Positions 26,437 to 33,664 of a stretch of 61,405 bases of DNA are shown here, piece after piece. How positions within the stretch are numbered: the first letter of the stretch is position 1; every line of letters begins with the position of its first letter. The stretch comes from Spirochaetota bacterium (GTDB taxonomy: Bacteria; Spirochaetota; Spirochaetia; Treponematales; Treponemataceae): assembly GCA_023398165.1 (NCBI GenBank), contig JAEWSQ010000002.1, positions 1 through 61,405 of the forward strand, written 5' to 3'. The position numbers and the translations under genes were made by a program. The notes beneath the pieces were generated by a model that saw only the letters and a program-made list of their open reading frames with translations, searched no databases and was not told where the DNA came from.

Positions 26437-27297
26437 ATGGATGATAAAATGAGAGAAATCACCATCCCGGATCAGCCTAATGCAATCGAACTCGGCACCG
26501 GAGCGCTGCCCGGCGCTGCAGCTCAAGAGGCATGGTATACGCAATACGGCAGCCGGTTCGCCCGTAACGTCACTGTTGCGACGCTCACGCCCTTCCTGCC
26601 CGATCCGGCCAAAGCCACGGGCGCTGCAGTCGTCGTTGCTCCTGGAGGCGGTTTTTTCTCGTTATCGATGGAGAATGAAGGTTGGGATGTAGGACGCGCT
26701 CTAGCCAAACACGGAGTCGCGGCATTCGTCCTTAAATACCGGCTGAAACAGACACCGGCGGACCTGGCCGGATTCGAACGTTCGATGACAGAGATGTTCG
26801 CATCTCTCGAGACCCGGCCTCCCCACCCCGATCCTGAGCGTATGAAGGATGACATCCCAGCGCAGCTTGAAGATTCATGCGCCGCCTTCGCCCTGATCCG
26901 CAGCCGTTCATCAGAGTGGCACATAGACCCTGAGCGTATAGGCATGGTGGGATTCTCTGCCGGGGCTGCGCTTACCATGGCGACTGCCCGCTTCGGAGAG
27001 ACCGCAAAGCCTGCGTTCATCGGCGACATCTACGGGCCGCTCTCTGCAATGACCGTCCTCGAAGACGCTCCGCCGCTCTTTGTAGCACTTGCCGCCGATG
27101 ATCCCTTCTTCGCCGATAGCGGATACGGATTAATCGACAGCTGGCGCGCTGAGGGGAGACCGGTCGAGTTTCACTTCTATGAACAGGGCGGTCACGGCTT
27201 CGGCATGTACCCCAAGGAGACGACCAGCACAGGCTGGTTCAATGCCTTCGTAAGCTGGCTCGCCATGCACGGGATGCTCAAAGCTAAGACAAGATAG
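26437..27297 (+). CDS. Alpha/beta hydrolase, BD-FAE type (paralogue)
   Basis: 286 aa. Collinear with and clearly paralogous to the protein at 22149, but lacking its ~17-residue N-terminal leader. It keeps the GGG oxyanion region (VVVAPGGGFFSLSMENEGWD), the GFSAGA nucleophile elbow, an acidic AADDPFF strand and YEQGGHGFGMY with the catalytic His. The N-terminal MREITIPDQPNAIELGTGALPGA is the conserved start. The ribosome site is weak. GC-rich codon use contrasts with the radical SAM gene before it. Probably a second carbohydrate deacylase with shifted specificity. Confidence 0.88.
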   Translation: MDDKMREITIPDQPNAIELGTGALPGAAAQEAWYTQYGSRFARNVTVATLTPFLPDPAKATGAAVVVAPGGGFFSLSMENEGWDVGRALAKHGVAAFVLKYRLKQTPADLAGFERSMTEMFASLETRPPHPDPERMKDDIPAQLEDSCAAFALIRSRSSEWHIDPERIGMVGFSAGAALTMATARFGETAKPAFIGDIYGPLSAMTVLEDAPPLFVALAADDPFFADSGYGLIDSWRAEGRPVEFHFYEQGGHGFGMYPKETTSTGWFNAFVSWLAMHGMLKAKTR

Positions 27298-27642
27298 TAC
27301 TGTTTATTAATCTGTTCTAAATGAAAACTAATAGTATGGTATCTGCTTCATTTTGACTCAGCTGTCTATTAACATAAACCTTTTTCATCAAAAACACCCC
27401 TTATGCAGCAAGTTAACACAATTCTTTACTCTGCGGTTTACCCGCTATATAAAAAAGAAAATGATCAACAGACATCCTGTCTCAATTGCAGTTTTATCGT
27501 CTCAATTTCGTATACATCACTCTTCAATTCTTATGGACAAAATCGCTTACGAATTCGTTAAACTTATAAAAATGATTGACACTATATTGACTTTTTTTTT
27601 ATTTTCCTATAATATCCATAATGCGTTCAGCAATGGACACAT
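27298..27642. other. Intergenic region with tRNA promoter
   Basis: 345 bp, AT-rich, with no convincing gene. It ends in a likely tRNA promoter: TTGACT (27587-27592) and TATAAT (27608-27613), 15-nt spacer; a second TTGACA lies at 27576. The stretch at 27537-27560 (GACAAAATCGCTTACGAATT) nearly repeats that at 2830-2853. Confidence 0.5.
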
Positions 27643-27715
27643 TCCCTTGTAGCTCAGCTGGCAGAGCAACAGACTGTTAATCTGTGGGTCGCAAGTTCAA
27701 GCCTTGCCGGGGGAG
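27643..27715 (+). tRNA. tRNA-Asn (anticodon GTT)
   Basis: 73 nt. Acceptor stem TCCCTTG (27643-27649) pairs with CGGGGGA (27708-27714, two G-U pairs), discriminator G at 27715. D-arm GCTC...GAGC, anticodon arm ACAGA-CTGTTAA-TCTGT with GTT at 27676-27678, and T-arm GCAAG-TTCAAGC-CTTGC. CCA is not encoded. It is followed at once by a strong terminator, and marks the left edge of the mobile-element region. Confidence 0.93.
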
Positions 27716-27717
27716 CT

Positions 27718-27748
27718 AAGCTCACCATACGTCCTGTATGGTGAGCTT
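27718..27748 (+). terminator. Rho-independent terminator of tRNA-Asn
   Basis: Perfect 13-bp stem AAGCTCACCATAC / GTATGGTGAGCTT with loop GTCCT, then a run of T. Confidence 0.9.
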
Positions 27749-27750
27749 TT

Positions 27751-27925
27751 TTTTATTTCTGCAGAGCAGAAATAAAATGTTATATTAACCTAATTAGGCG
27801 CCGTCCTTGGCGCATCACTACACAGGTCAAACGTCCTGTTTGTCCTGTGCTGCAAGTTTCCTTTGGAAACTCGATCCCCTAAACTGTTTAGGCGCCGTCC
27901 TTGGCGCATCATTATGCAATAGTTT
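27751..27925. repeat. Cluster of short hairpins with GTCCT-type loops
   Basis: In ~175 bp: TTTTATTTCTGC-AGA-GCAGAAATAAAA (27751-27777); two copies of AGGCGCCGTCCTTGGCGCAT (about 27797 and 27891), each able to fold as GCGCC-GTCCTT-GGCGC; CACAGG-T-CAAAC-GTCCT-GTTTG-T-CCTGTG; AGTTTCC-TTT-GGAAACT; CCTAAAC-T-GTTTAGG. The shared loop in unrelated stems is notable. No coding frame. Confidence 0.75.
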
Positions 27926-27988
27926 AGCCTTTTTTGTTTTTAGTGCAAATTATGAAAACCTAGGTGTGACTGAAATGTGACTAACTTG

Positions 27989-28010
27989 GTCTGTGGGTCT
28001 GCATTGAAAA
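27989..28010 (+). repeat. 22-bp direct repeat, left copy
   Basis: Starts GTCTGTGGGTCTGC and ends ATTGAAAA; identical over 22 bp to 30685-30706. Its TCTGTGGGTC core also occurs in tRNA-Asn at 27681-27690, as expected of an attachment-site remnant. Confidence 0.75.
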
Positions 28011-28271
28011 ACACTAAATCCGAATGAATACCGGGATGAGATGGATACGGTCGGGCAATTTTTAAGGGAGTGCTGCAGCGTTGATTCTACCGGGCTTATG
28101 AGGATTGGACACAGGAAGCTGTATGAGATGTATAGTAACTGGTGTGCGCAGAATAATGAGAAGCTCTATAGTCAGAAGTTCTTGGCGATGAGACTTCAGG
28201 AACGGGGGTTCAGGAAGATGGTCGGGAGTACGGAGCGGATGTGGATTGGGCTTGGGGAGAGGAAAATTTAG
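28011..28271 (+). pseudogene. C-terminal fragment of a phage/P4-type primase
   Basis: The frame is open from the very end of the left direct repeat (a TGA lies at 28005-28007, inside it). It reads NPNEYRDEMDTVGQFLRECC, then LYEMYSNWCAQNNEKLYSQKFLAMRLQERGFRK and WIGLG. This is the winged-helix C-terminal tail found in D5/P4-type phage and plasmid primase-helicases (the LY..Y..WC...G...S...F...L...G pattern). The ATG at 28041 is not a natural start. The rest of the primase is missing, which marks a decayed integrated element. Confidence 0.7.
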
Positions 28272-28444
28272 GACTTCTCTCCTCCTCTTTGCTTCCTATG
28301 AGCGCAGGACTTAGATTCTGAGTATACGCCACAGCCGTGGCACTTCTACTCCAACCAAACCTCGAAGCTCTGCTTCCAGCCGAGAATAGATGCGCGTTTG
28401 TTTGCATCATATAGCCGGACAAGAATGTCCGAATACCGGCAAAC
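28272..28444. other. Spacer between primase fragment and FGE-like gene
   Basis: 173 bp between two convergent reading frames, no gene seen. It contains the hairpin described separately and a palindrome CCACAG-CCGTGG-like stretch near 28330. Confidence 0.3.
28416..28431 (-). promoter_or_regulatory. Hairpin 13 nt beyond the stop of the FGE-like gene (DGR-type)
   Basis: On the gene strand: CGGACA-TTCT-TGTCCG, 6-bp perfect stem with tetraloop, 13 nt after the TGA. An alternative pairing uses GCCGG at 28414-28418 and CCGGC at 28436-28440. In known diversity-generating retroelements a hairpin or cruciform with a 4-nt loop lies just past the variable region and is needed for efficient homing. Could also be an ordinary terminator, though there is no T run. 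Confidence 0.5.
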
Positions 28445-29347
28445 TCAGGGGCGCACAACCCGGAAACCGAGATCGCAGTAGTGGAAGTCCGGACCGTAAG
28501 CGTGCCGGATATCCACGGCACAGTTGATCGCATCGTTGATCCCGCTGCCACCGCGTAAGATGCGGTTGGCGCCCGAAGAGGCTCCCCTGTAATCAGTCTG
28601 AGCAGTAGTCGGGTAGCTGCCATGCCAGTCCCAGCACCTCCCGCTCATGTCGTATAAGCCAAGTTCATTGGCTGCCTTGGTACCTACAGTATGCAGTGTA
28701 TTACTAGAGTTGCCATAATACCACGCTACGTCGCCGACCGTGTTAGAACCCGCATAGGTATAATTGTTCGAATTATTGCCTCCTCGTGCCGCAAACTCCC
28801 ACTCAGCCTCAGTCGGCAATCGGTAGCCATTAGCGTTCCAATCTGCTATAACCGCATCCCAAGTGGCATTGCCGCTAGTTGGAATAGCTCCCCAACCAGT
28901 GGTATCCATCGTTCCGCTGATTGAGTAGACCGGCGCCAAGCCCACGGCCTCACTAAGCTTGTTACAGAATACAAGAGCATGGTACCAGTTGACATTTTGT
29001 ACAGGGCCATTAACTACCTCAGTAAAACTCGAGCTTGGGTTAGCCAAGCCTGTGACCGCCATAAACTGTTCCATGCTTATTTCGTGTTGACTCATCTTGA
29101 AACTGCTAACAGTCATATTTGCTCTTCCATTGTAAAACGTGCCACCCGGGACATCTACCATGGTTAATTCAGGTAAAGCCTCAGTAGCCGGGAATACAGC
29201 GGTAATAACGCCGGAGTCTGCAGCATTTGTAACACTCGAAGCACCTACGGCTGTAAAGAAGTTTACTGTCACACCAGTTAATGTATAACCAGCTTTAGCT
29301 GTCAAGGTAATAGTCGCCGTATACACCGTACCCGCGAATGGTAATAT
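28445..29347 (-). pseudogene. FGE/C-type-lectin-like surface protein, 5'-truncated (TvpA-like)
   Basis: The frame is open from the IS30 junction (29347) to TGA at 28445-28447; the GTG at 29326 is only the first possible start. The N-terminal ~60 residues are part of a repeat domain common in large spirochaete surface proteins (TVYTATITLTAKAGYTLTGV). From TMVDVPGGTFYNG onward it is a formylglycine-generating-enzyme-like domain: ISMEQFMAVTG, NVNWYHALVFCNKLSE, GYRLPTEAEWEFAARGG, ELGLYDMSG. The usual NVWEWCWDW is shortened to RCWDW. The end RILRGGS...LGFRVVRP looks like a DGR variable region. Across the insertion the joined frame meets TAA at once, so signal peptide and front were already lost or rearranged before the IS30 arrived. 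Confidence 0.8.
28448..28558 (-). other. Putative DGR variable region (VR)
   Basis: Reading the gene strand from 28540: ATC AAC GAT gcg ATC AAC tgt gcc gtg GAT ATC cgg CAC GCT TAC GGT ccg GAC TTC CAC TAC TGC GAT, then ctc ggt ttc cgg. Upper-case codons all end in T or C, as they would if derived from AAY (Asn) codons of a template by adenine mutagenesis at positions 1 and 2. In between lie codons without A, as expected for unmutated positions. The unvaried 3' end (GGTTTCCGGGTTGTGCGCCC) is GC-rich like an IMH. No template repeat or reverse transcriptase was seen in the window. Confidence 0.55.
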
Positions 29348-30567
29348 GTAATGTCGCCCAAAAAGGGAAAAGTTCCTTGCAACACTGATATACTGTTTTT
29401 ACTACAAAACCAATATCAAGGAAACAAGGAACTATGGATAGTATACACAAAAGCACAAAGAAAGGCAGCCACATAACAAGAGAGGATAGATTGTTATTGG
29501 AATTTTACAGTCTTGGAAAAGGTAAGTTTCCTAAAATAACAAAAACAGCACAACTAGCAAGTATATTAGAATGCAGTCAAAGAACTATACAACGGGAATT
29601 ACAACGAGGAAAAGTAGAACATGTTACCACTGATTTACAAAAAATAATTGAGTATAACGCAGATTATGCACAACAAAACGCAGAGTACAATATGAGCGCA
29701 AAAGGAGCTGCTCTTAAAATTGGAAAAGATAATCAATTATGCCATGAAATTAGTAGTATCATTAAGAAACAATCATATAGTCCATATGCGGTAATTCAGT
29801 ATTTCAACAATACCCACTGGCCAACCCAAACGCGTATCTGTACAAAAACACTATACTCATATATTTATGAAGGTCTCATTGAAGATATTACGCAGAAGGA
29901 TTTATTACTTAAGGGGAAACGGAGAAAAAGCAGCGGTAAACCAAAATCACACAACAGAGCAGGGTGCGCTCAAAGAAGTATCAGCAAGCGTCCTGAAACT
30001 ATAAATGATAGAAGTGAAATAGGTCATTGGGAAATTGATACGGTAAAAAAGTGCAGAGAATACAACAAAAGAGTGCATTTTAACACTAACTGAACGGAAA
30101 TTGCGTTTAGAGATCATTCGGAAAATACCAGATGCTAAAACAGAATCAGTAGTGAATAGTTTAGATTATTTAGAAAAATCTTTTGAACCTGAAATATTTA
30201 AGAGCTTGTTCAAATCGATCACCGCTGATAATGGCAGTGAGTTTATGGATTATGATGGTATTGAAAAATCAGTAATGGGAGAGACCAAAAGATGTATTGT
30301 CTTTTTTGCTCATCCGTATATAGCGTGCGAAAGAGGAACGAATGAAAATCATAATGGTATTATTCGTCGGTTTGTCCCTAAAAAGTCAGACTTTTCGCAA
30401 ATTCCCGAAACTCGATTCTTAGAAATACAGGACTGGATGAATAATTACCCTCGAAAAAAACTCGGTGGAAAAACGCCTTTGATGAAACTCAGAGAATACT
30501 TTGGTGAAGAGTTTTCTCTTCCTGGTTGAAAATATATAGTTTTGGTGCTGCAAATTCGCGACATTAC
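29348..30567 (+). mobile_element. IS30-family insertion sequence (1220 bp)
   Basis: Ends share the inverted repeat GTAATGTCGC (29348-29357) / GCGACATTAC (30558-30567); similarity inside that is weak. It is flanked by a 3-bp direct repeat TAT (29345-29347 and 30568-30570), fitting IS30-type target duplication. It carries one frame-interrupted transposase. It sits at the 5' edge of the FGE-like reading frame. Confidence 0.9.
29434..30529 (+). pseudogene. IS30 transposase, frameshifted
   Basis: The first frame (29434-30093) has the IS30 N-terminal helix-turn-helix (TREDRLLLEFY, LASILECSQRTIQRELQRG) and HWEIDTV with the first catalytic Asp. It then runs out of frame. In the +1 frame the protein continues correctly: KSAENTTKECILTLTERKLRLEIIRK... 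with the second Asp in TADNGSEF and Glu in RGTNENHNGIIRRF, to 30529. The switch falls in the A6 run at 30045-30050; removing one A restores a single ~364-aa transposase. IS30 elements normally use one frame, so this copy is probably inactive unless the run slips. Confidence 0.88.
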
Positions 30568-30570
30568 TAT

Positions 30571-30684
30571 TTACAAGGAGCTGTTTTCTAGGAGTTACTA
30601 GATTTTCTCTTATTTATTACATAATAAACCATTAATAATTGAGATGATTTCAAGCGGGAATGGGTACGTCCTTAAAGATTTATA
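30571..30684. other. Short segment between IS30 and right direct repeat
   Basis: 114 bp, AT-rich, non-coding on inspection; the pre-insertion continuation of the FGE-like frame meets a stop (complement of 30571-30573) immediately. Confidence 0.4.
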
Positions 30685-30706
30685 GTCTGTGGGTCTGCAT
30701 TGAAAA
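30685..30706 (+). repeat. 22-bp direct repeat, right copy
   Basis: Identical to 27989-28010; the two bracket 2.7 kb of foreign-looking DNA. About 100 bp of AT-rich, apparently non-coding DNA follow before the next gene. Confidence 0.75.
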
Positions 30707-30808
30707 TCATCAAATTTGTGGTTTTATTCACACTCAAGAAGAGAAAAGGCAGTTTGTATTTCTTGTTTCACTTGCGTGCAGAGTTTGCTGGTGCAAACAC
30801 TATATAAA

Positions 30809-31537
30809 TCAGGGTTCAGTCAGTTGTGTTCTCATTTGTGAAAACTCGATTCCGTTTGCCGTACAGTAGTCCTTTATAACCATATTAATGTCTTCCAGGG
30901 TTCCTGTAATTTCCTCTATTTTTTTAAGGTCATACCCGGAATCTATCAAGTTCTTAAACGTAGTTTTACCGGTAATTGAAGCTGCTGTTTTGTCCTGATC
31001 TGAAGCTCTGGACTCTGAACTGGCAGCTTCGGCAGTATTTCCGCTGCCGGATGCAAATAATCCCGAAACAGCTTTTTTTGCAGCTTCTTCGATAAGGGAG
31101 GGATCTGCCTTCCCTTCTTTTTGCAGTATCGAAACGGCACTTTGGGGGAGCACGGTTGTTTCCTCGGGTGTGTGCGGCAGAGCCGTCATGAGAGATACAA
31201 AAAGACGCACCGAATCTGTTCCTATCTCTGCTCCCTCGGGAACTTTTCCGGCAAAGAGGGTCTCAAGTGAATTGACTTTTTCTTCCTTGTCCGCAGAACC
31301 GAACGCTTTTAGGACGGATTCAACAGGAATTCCAAAAGCACTCGATACTTCATCCCAGGTATACGATCCGCGGATATCTGACGGATTCGGCATTCCCTCA
31401 AATTCACCCGACCGTATGAGCGCCGGTTGTTTGGTCGAAGTTACCAGCCACAACCCGGAAAGCTTTGATATACCAATTCCGCCGAACAATATGATAACAG
31501 TAATGATTCCCAAAACAGGTGTCTTTATTTTAATCAT
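30809..31537 (-). CDS. Membrane-anchored protein of the ferredoxin operon, unknown
   Basis: 242 aa; AGGAGGTGAAGC precedes the ATG at 31537. One N-terminal membrane segment (TPVLGIITVIILFGGIGISKLSGLW). Next comes NPSDIRGSYTWDEVSSAFGIPVESVLKAFG (about residues 51-80); a second related stretch TGKTTFKNLIDSGYDLKKIEEITG lies at ~188-211, so the protein may hold two copies of a small helical motif. In between is a low-complexity Ala/Ser-rich linker. I do not know a function. It starts 10 nt after the NapH-like gene in the same direction, so it is likely a partner of that iron-sulfur membrane protein. Confidence 0.75.
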   Translation of the reverse strand: MIKIKTPVLGIITVIILFGGIGISKLSGLWLVTSTKQPALIRSGEFEGMPNPSDIRGSYTWDEVSSAFGIPVESVLKAFGSADKEEKVNSLETLFAGKVPEGAEIGTDSVRLFVSLMTALPHTPEETTVLPQSAVSILQKEGKADPSLIEEAAKKAVSGLFASGSGNTAEAASSESRASDQDKTAASITGKTTFKNLIDSGYDLKKIEEITGTLEDINMVIKDYCTANGIEFSQMRTQLTEP

Positions 31538-31547
31538 GCTTCACCTC

Positions 31548-32390
31548 CTAAAAAGCGAATTTTCCGGCTGCAAATTCAACCGTTTCATTTACCGGGCAGG
31601 CAGTTTCGCTGGTACACTTCAGGCAGCTTATGCATTGATGTTTCCGTACTGCCCCGGAAGAGGCAACATCGATATTCATCGGACAGGCGCGGCTGCATGC
31701 ATTACAGGAAATACAGGTTGCAGGATTGCGTCTGATGGTAAAAATCCTGAACAGGTTAAAAATTCCCTGAAACGTACCGTAGGGACACGCATATTTACAA
31801 AAAGGCCGTTCGACAAAAAACGACAGTACAATTATAACTCCAAGTACTATAAACCCGCTGACAGAAACTTCACTGCGCCAGAAGTTGAACAACGTATAGT
31901 ACGGATCAACTTCCTGAAAGGCAAGCTTGCCGGTCATAACGGTCATGTAGGATACCCATATAAAAACGGCATACCGTAAAAATCTGAGGATACGGTCCAA
32001 AGGACGCGGAACAAATTCGTTATATCGTTTTTTCCAGAGCTTTTTTCCGATTATACCGAGCCATTCCTGGAAGGTTCCAAAAGGACAAATCCAGCCGCAA
32101 ATAACCGGACCGAATAATAAAGAAAGCAGTATGCCGATAACGGCAAGCACCACTGAAGACTCATGAATTTTTTTAACAAGCGCTCCGGTTGTTACAAGAT
32201 TCCAAAAAGAGACTACACCGCCGAAGGGACAAATTGCATGAAGAGAGACCTCTGCATTTACCGGAACCTCGACACCTTCCTCGCTTAGCCCATTGGTTGT
32301 TGCAGCAAACAGTACCAGAACAAAGAAGAAAAACTGTACCCATTTACGCCAATTTTGGACACTTCTCTTTTTTGCTTTTTTTTCAGTCAT
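31548..32390 (-). CDS. NapH/RnfB-like 4Fe-4S membrane protein
   Basis: 281 aa from the ATG at 32390, which has AAGGAGAG upstream; 16 codons of open frame precede it. Four membrane segments with the paired cysteine loops CGWICPFG and CKYACPYG typical of NapH/CcoG-like proteins. Two ferredoxin motifs follow: CISCNACSRACPMN and CISCLKCTSETACPVN. Such proteins pass electrons between the membrane and a soluble or periplasmic partner. No reductase gene is adjacent, so the acceptor is unknown. First gene of a two-gene minus-strand operon. Confidence 0.88.
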   Translation of the reverse strand: MTEKKAKKRSVQNWRKWVQFFFFVLVLFAATTNGLSEEGVEVPVNAEVSLHAICPFGGVVSFWNLVTTGALVKKIHESSVVLAVIGILLSLLFGPVICGWICPFGTFQEWLGIIGKKLWKKRYNEFVPRPLDRILRFLRYAVFIWVSYMTVMTGKLAFQEVDPYYTLFNFWRSEVSVSGFIVLGVIIVLSFFVERPFCKYACPYGTFQGIFNLFRIFTIRRNPATCISCNACSRACPMNIDVASSGAVRKHQCISCLKCTSETACPVNETVEFAAGKFAF

Positions 32391-32509
32391 GGCACTCTCC
32401 TTCAGATTCATTATTCCCGCCTTAGTGTAAGTCACCAATAGCCATTTGTCAAATGTATATTTTTATCGGTATAGAGTACTGCCTCAGGTTCAGACTTGAG
32501 TCAATTTCT

Positions 32510-33544
32510 CTATATCCCTCTTTCTATCGGATGGTTCACTATTTGCTCGCATAATTCATTGTAGCTTATACCGTATACTTGAGCCTCCTGGGGAAGGAGA
32601 CTCGTTGGCGTCATACCGGGAAGGGTATTTGTTTCAAGGTAAAACACTTCATTATCATCCCTGACGATGAAATCCGACCTTGAATAGTACCCCAGTCTGA
32701 GTGACTTATGCATCCTTACAGAATATTCCTGTATGATTCTTTCTATACCGGGTTCAATATCAGCAGGGCAAATTTCATTAGTTAATCCTTTTTGATACTT
32801 GTTTTTATAGTCATAAAACCCTTCTTTAGGAACAATCTCAATTACCGGAAGTGCCCTGAGTTCGAGTACTCCGCACGAAAACTCCCTTCCCTTAATCATA
32901 GTTTCAATTAGTATATTGTTTTCATACTTCTTTGCCAGATGTAGAGATTGTATCAATTCATCTTTGTTTTCAGGAATAGATATACCGACACTGGAACCGC
33001 AGCTGAGCGGTTTTACCACACAGGGGACTGCTGTCTCCTTTTCAATCTGTTCAATAGTAGTTTCACTCAAGGAATAAATCTTCCAATCAGGGGTTCTAAC
33101 ACCCTCATGTTGTGCAATTTTTTTCGAAAGATCTTTATCCATAGCAAGCATACAGCCTATGTAATGAGATCCGGTATAGGAAACAGAGTTTAGTTCTAAT
33201 AAAGACTGGAGCTGGCCGTTCTCTCCGGCTGAACCGTGCAGAGCTATAAAAACCGCATCGGCCTTTTTGCATATTTCGAGCACATTCCAACCTATTTGAC
33301 CAGGATACTGCTTCCGTAAGGCTTCTAGATCCGGTTCCTCCGGGGGAACAGTATAACTGTACCGTGACTGCCCTTTCCTGTTTAAGAAATTCAGATCTTC
33401 AAAGTTATCATTTGAACCTTTAAGTAAATCCAATACATACACATCATGACCGTTTTCTATAAGCGCATTGGCTATTAGTGATCCTGATGATAACGAAACA
33501 TCCCGTTCGGGACTTAAACCGCCTGCAAGTACAATAATTTTCAT
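32510..33544 (-). CDS. ddl: D-alanine--D-alanine ligase
   Basis: 344 aa, normal length. It joins two D-Ala for peptidoglycan in the cytoplasm. Seen: N-terminal VLAGGLSPERDVSLSSGS, the substrate region ALHGSAGENGQLQSLLE, ATP-grasp SLCG-like CVVKPLSCGSSVGISI (~173-188), the metal-binding end FYLETNTLPGMTPTSLLPQEA. The Tyr-Thr-Gly at SVSYTGSHY matches D-Ala-D-Ala/Lac family. Single gene with no neighbour from the cell-wall cluster. Confidence 0.93.
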   Translation of the reverse strand: MKIIVLAGGLSPERDVSLSSGSLIANALIENGHDVYVLDLLKGSNDNFEDLNFLNRKGQSRYSYTVPPEEPDLEALRKQYPGQIGWNVLEICKKADAVFIALHGSAGENGQLQSLLELNSVSYTGSHYIGCMLAMDKDLSKKIAQHEGVRTPDWKIYSLSETTIEQIEKETAVPCVVKPLSCGSSVGISIPENKDELIQSLHLAKKYENNILIETMIKGREFSCGVLELRALPVIEIVPKEGFYDYKNKYQKGLTNEICPADIEPGIERIIQEYSVRMHKSLRLGYYSRSDFIVRDDNEVFYLETNTLPGMTPTSLLPQEAQVYGISYNELCEQIVNHPIERGI

Positions 33545-33664
33545 TTTATTACTCTTTGTGAATATGGTTTTTAAAGAAACTGATACTAGTTTCCCACTAT
33601 GCCGGTTCTTTTGTCACTCATCCTTATATCGTTATATAAAACACGTTCTTATGTATGCATACTG

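Noticed and set aside
27353..27652. 99-codon plus-strand ORF before tRNA-Asn
   Set aside because: It runs into the tRNA, covers its promoter, has a low-complexity composition and no ribosome site.
27718..27925. CRISPR array near tRNA-Asn
   Set aside because: There are repeats, but they are hairpins with only two copies of one 20-mer about 94 bp apart; spacing and copy number do not fit, and no cas genes are present.
28210..28623. 137-codon minus-strand ORF overlapping the FGE-like gene end
   Set aside because: It is a shadow of the FGE-like frame; the frame with FGE motifs is certain.
30660..30869. 69-codon ORF over the right direct repeat
   Set aside because: Cys/Trp-rich chance frame without ribosome site, overlapping the end of the gene at 30809.
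31170..31979. 269-codon plus-strand ORF
   Set aside because: It is antisense to the ferredoxin-type gene and its partner, both of which have clear motifs and ribosome sites.
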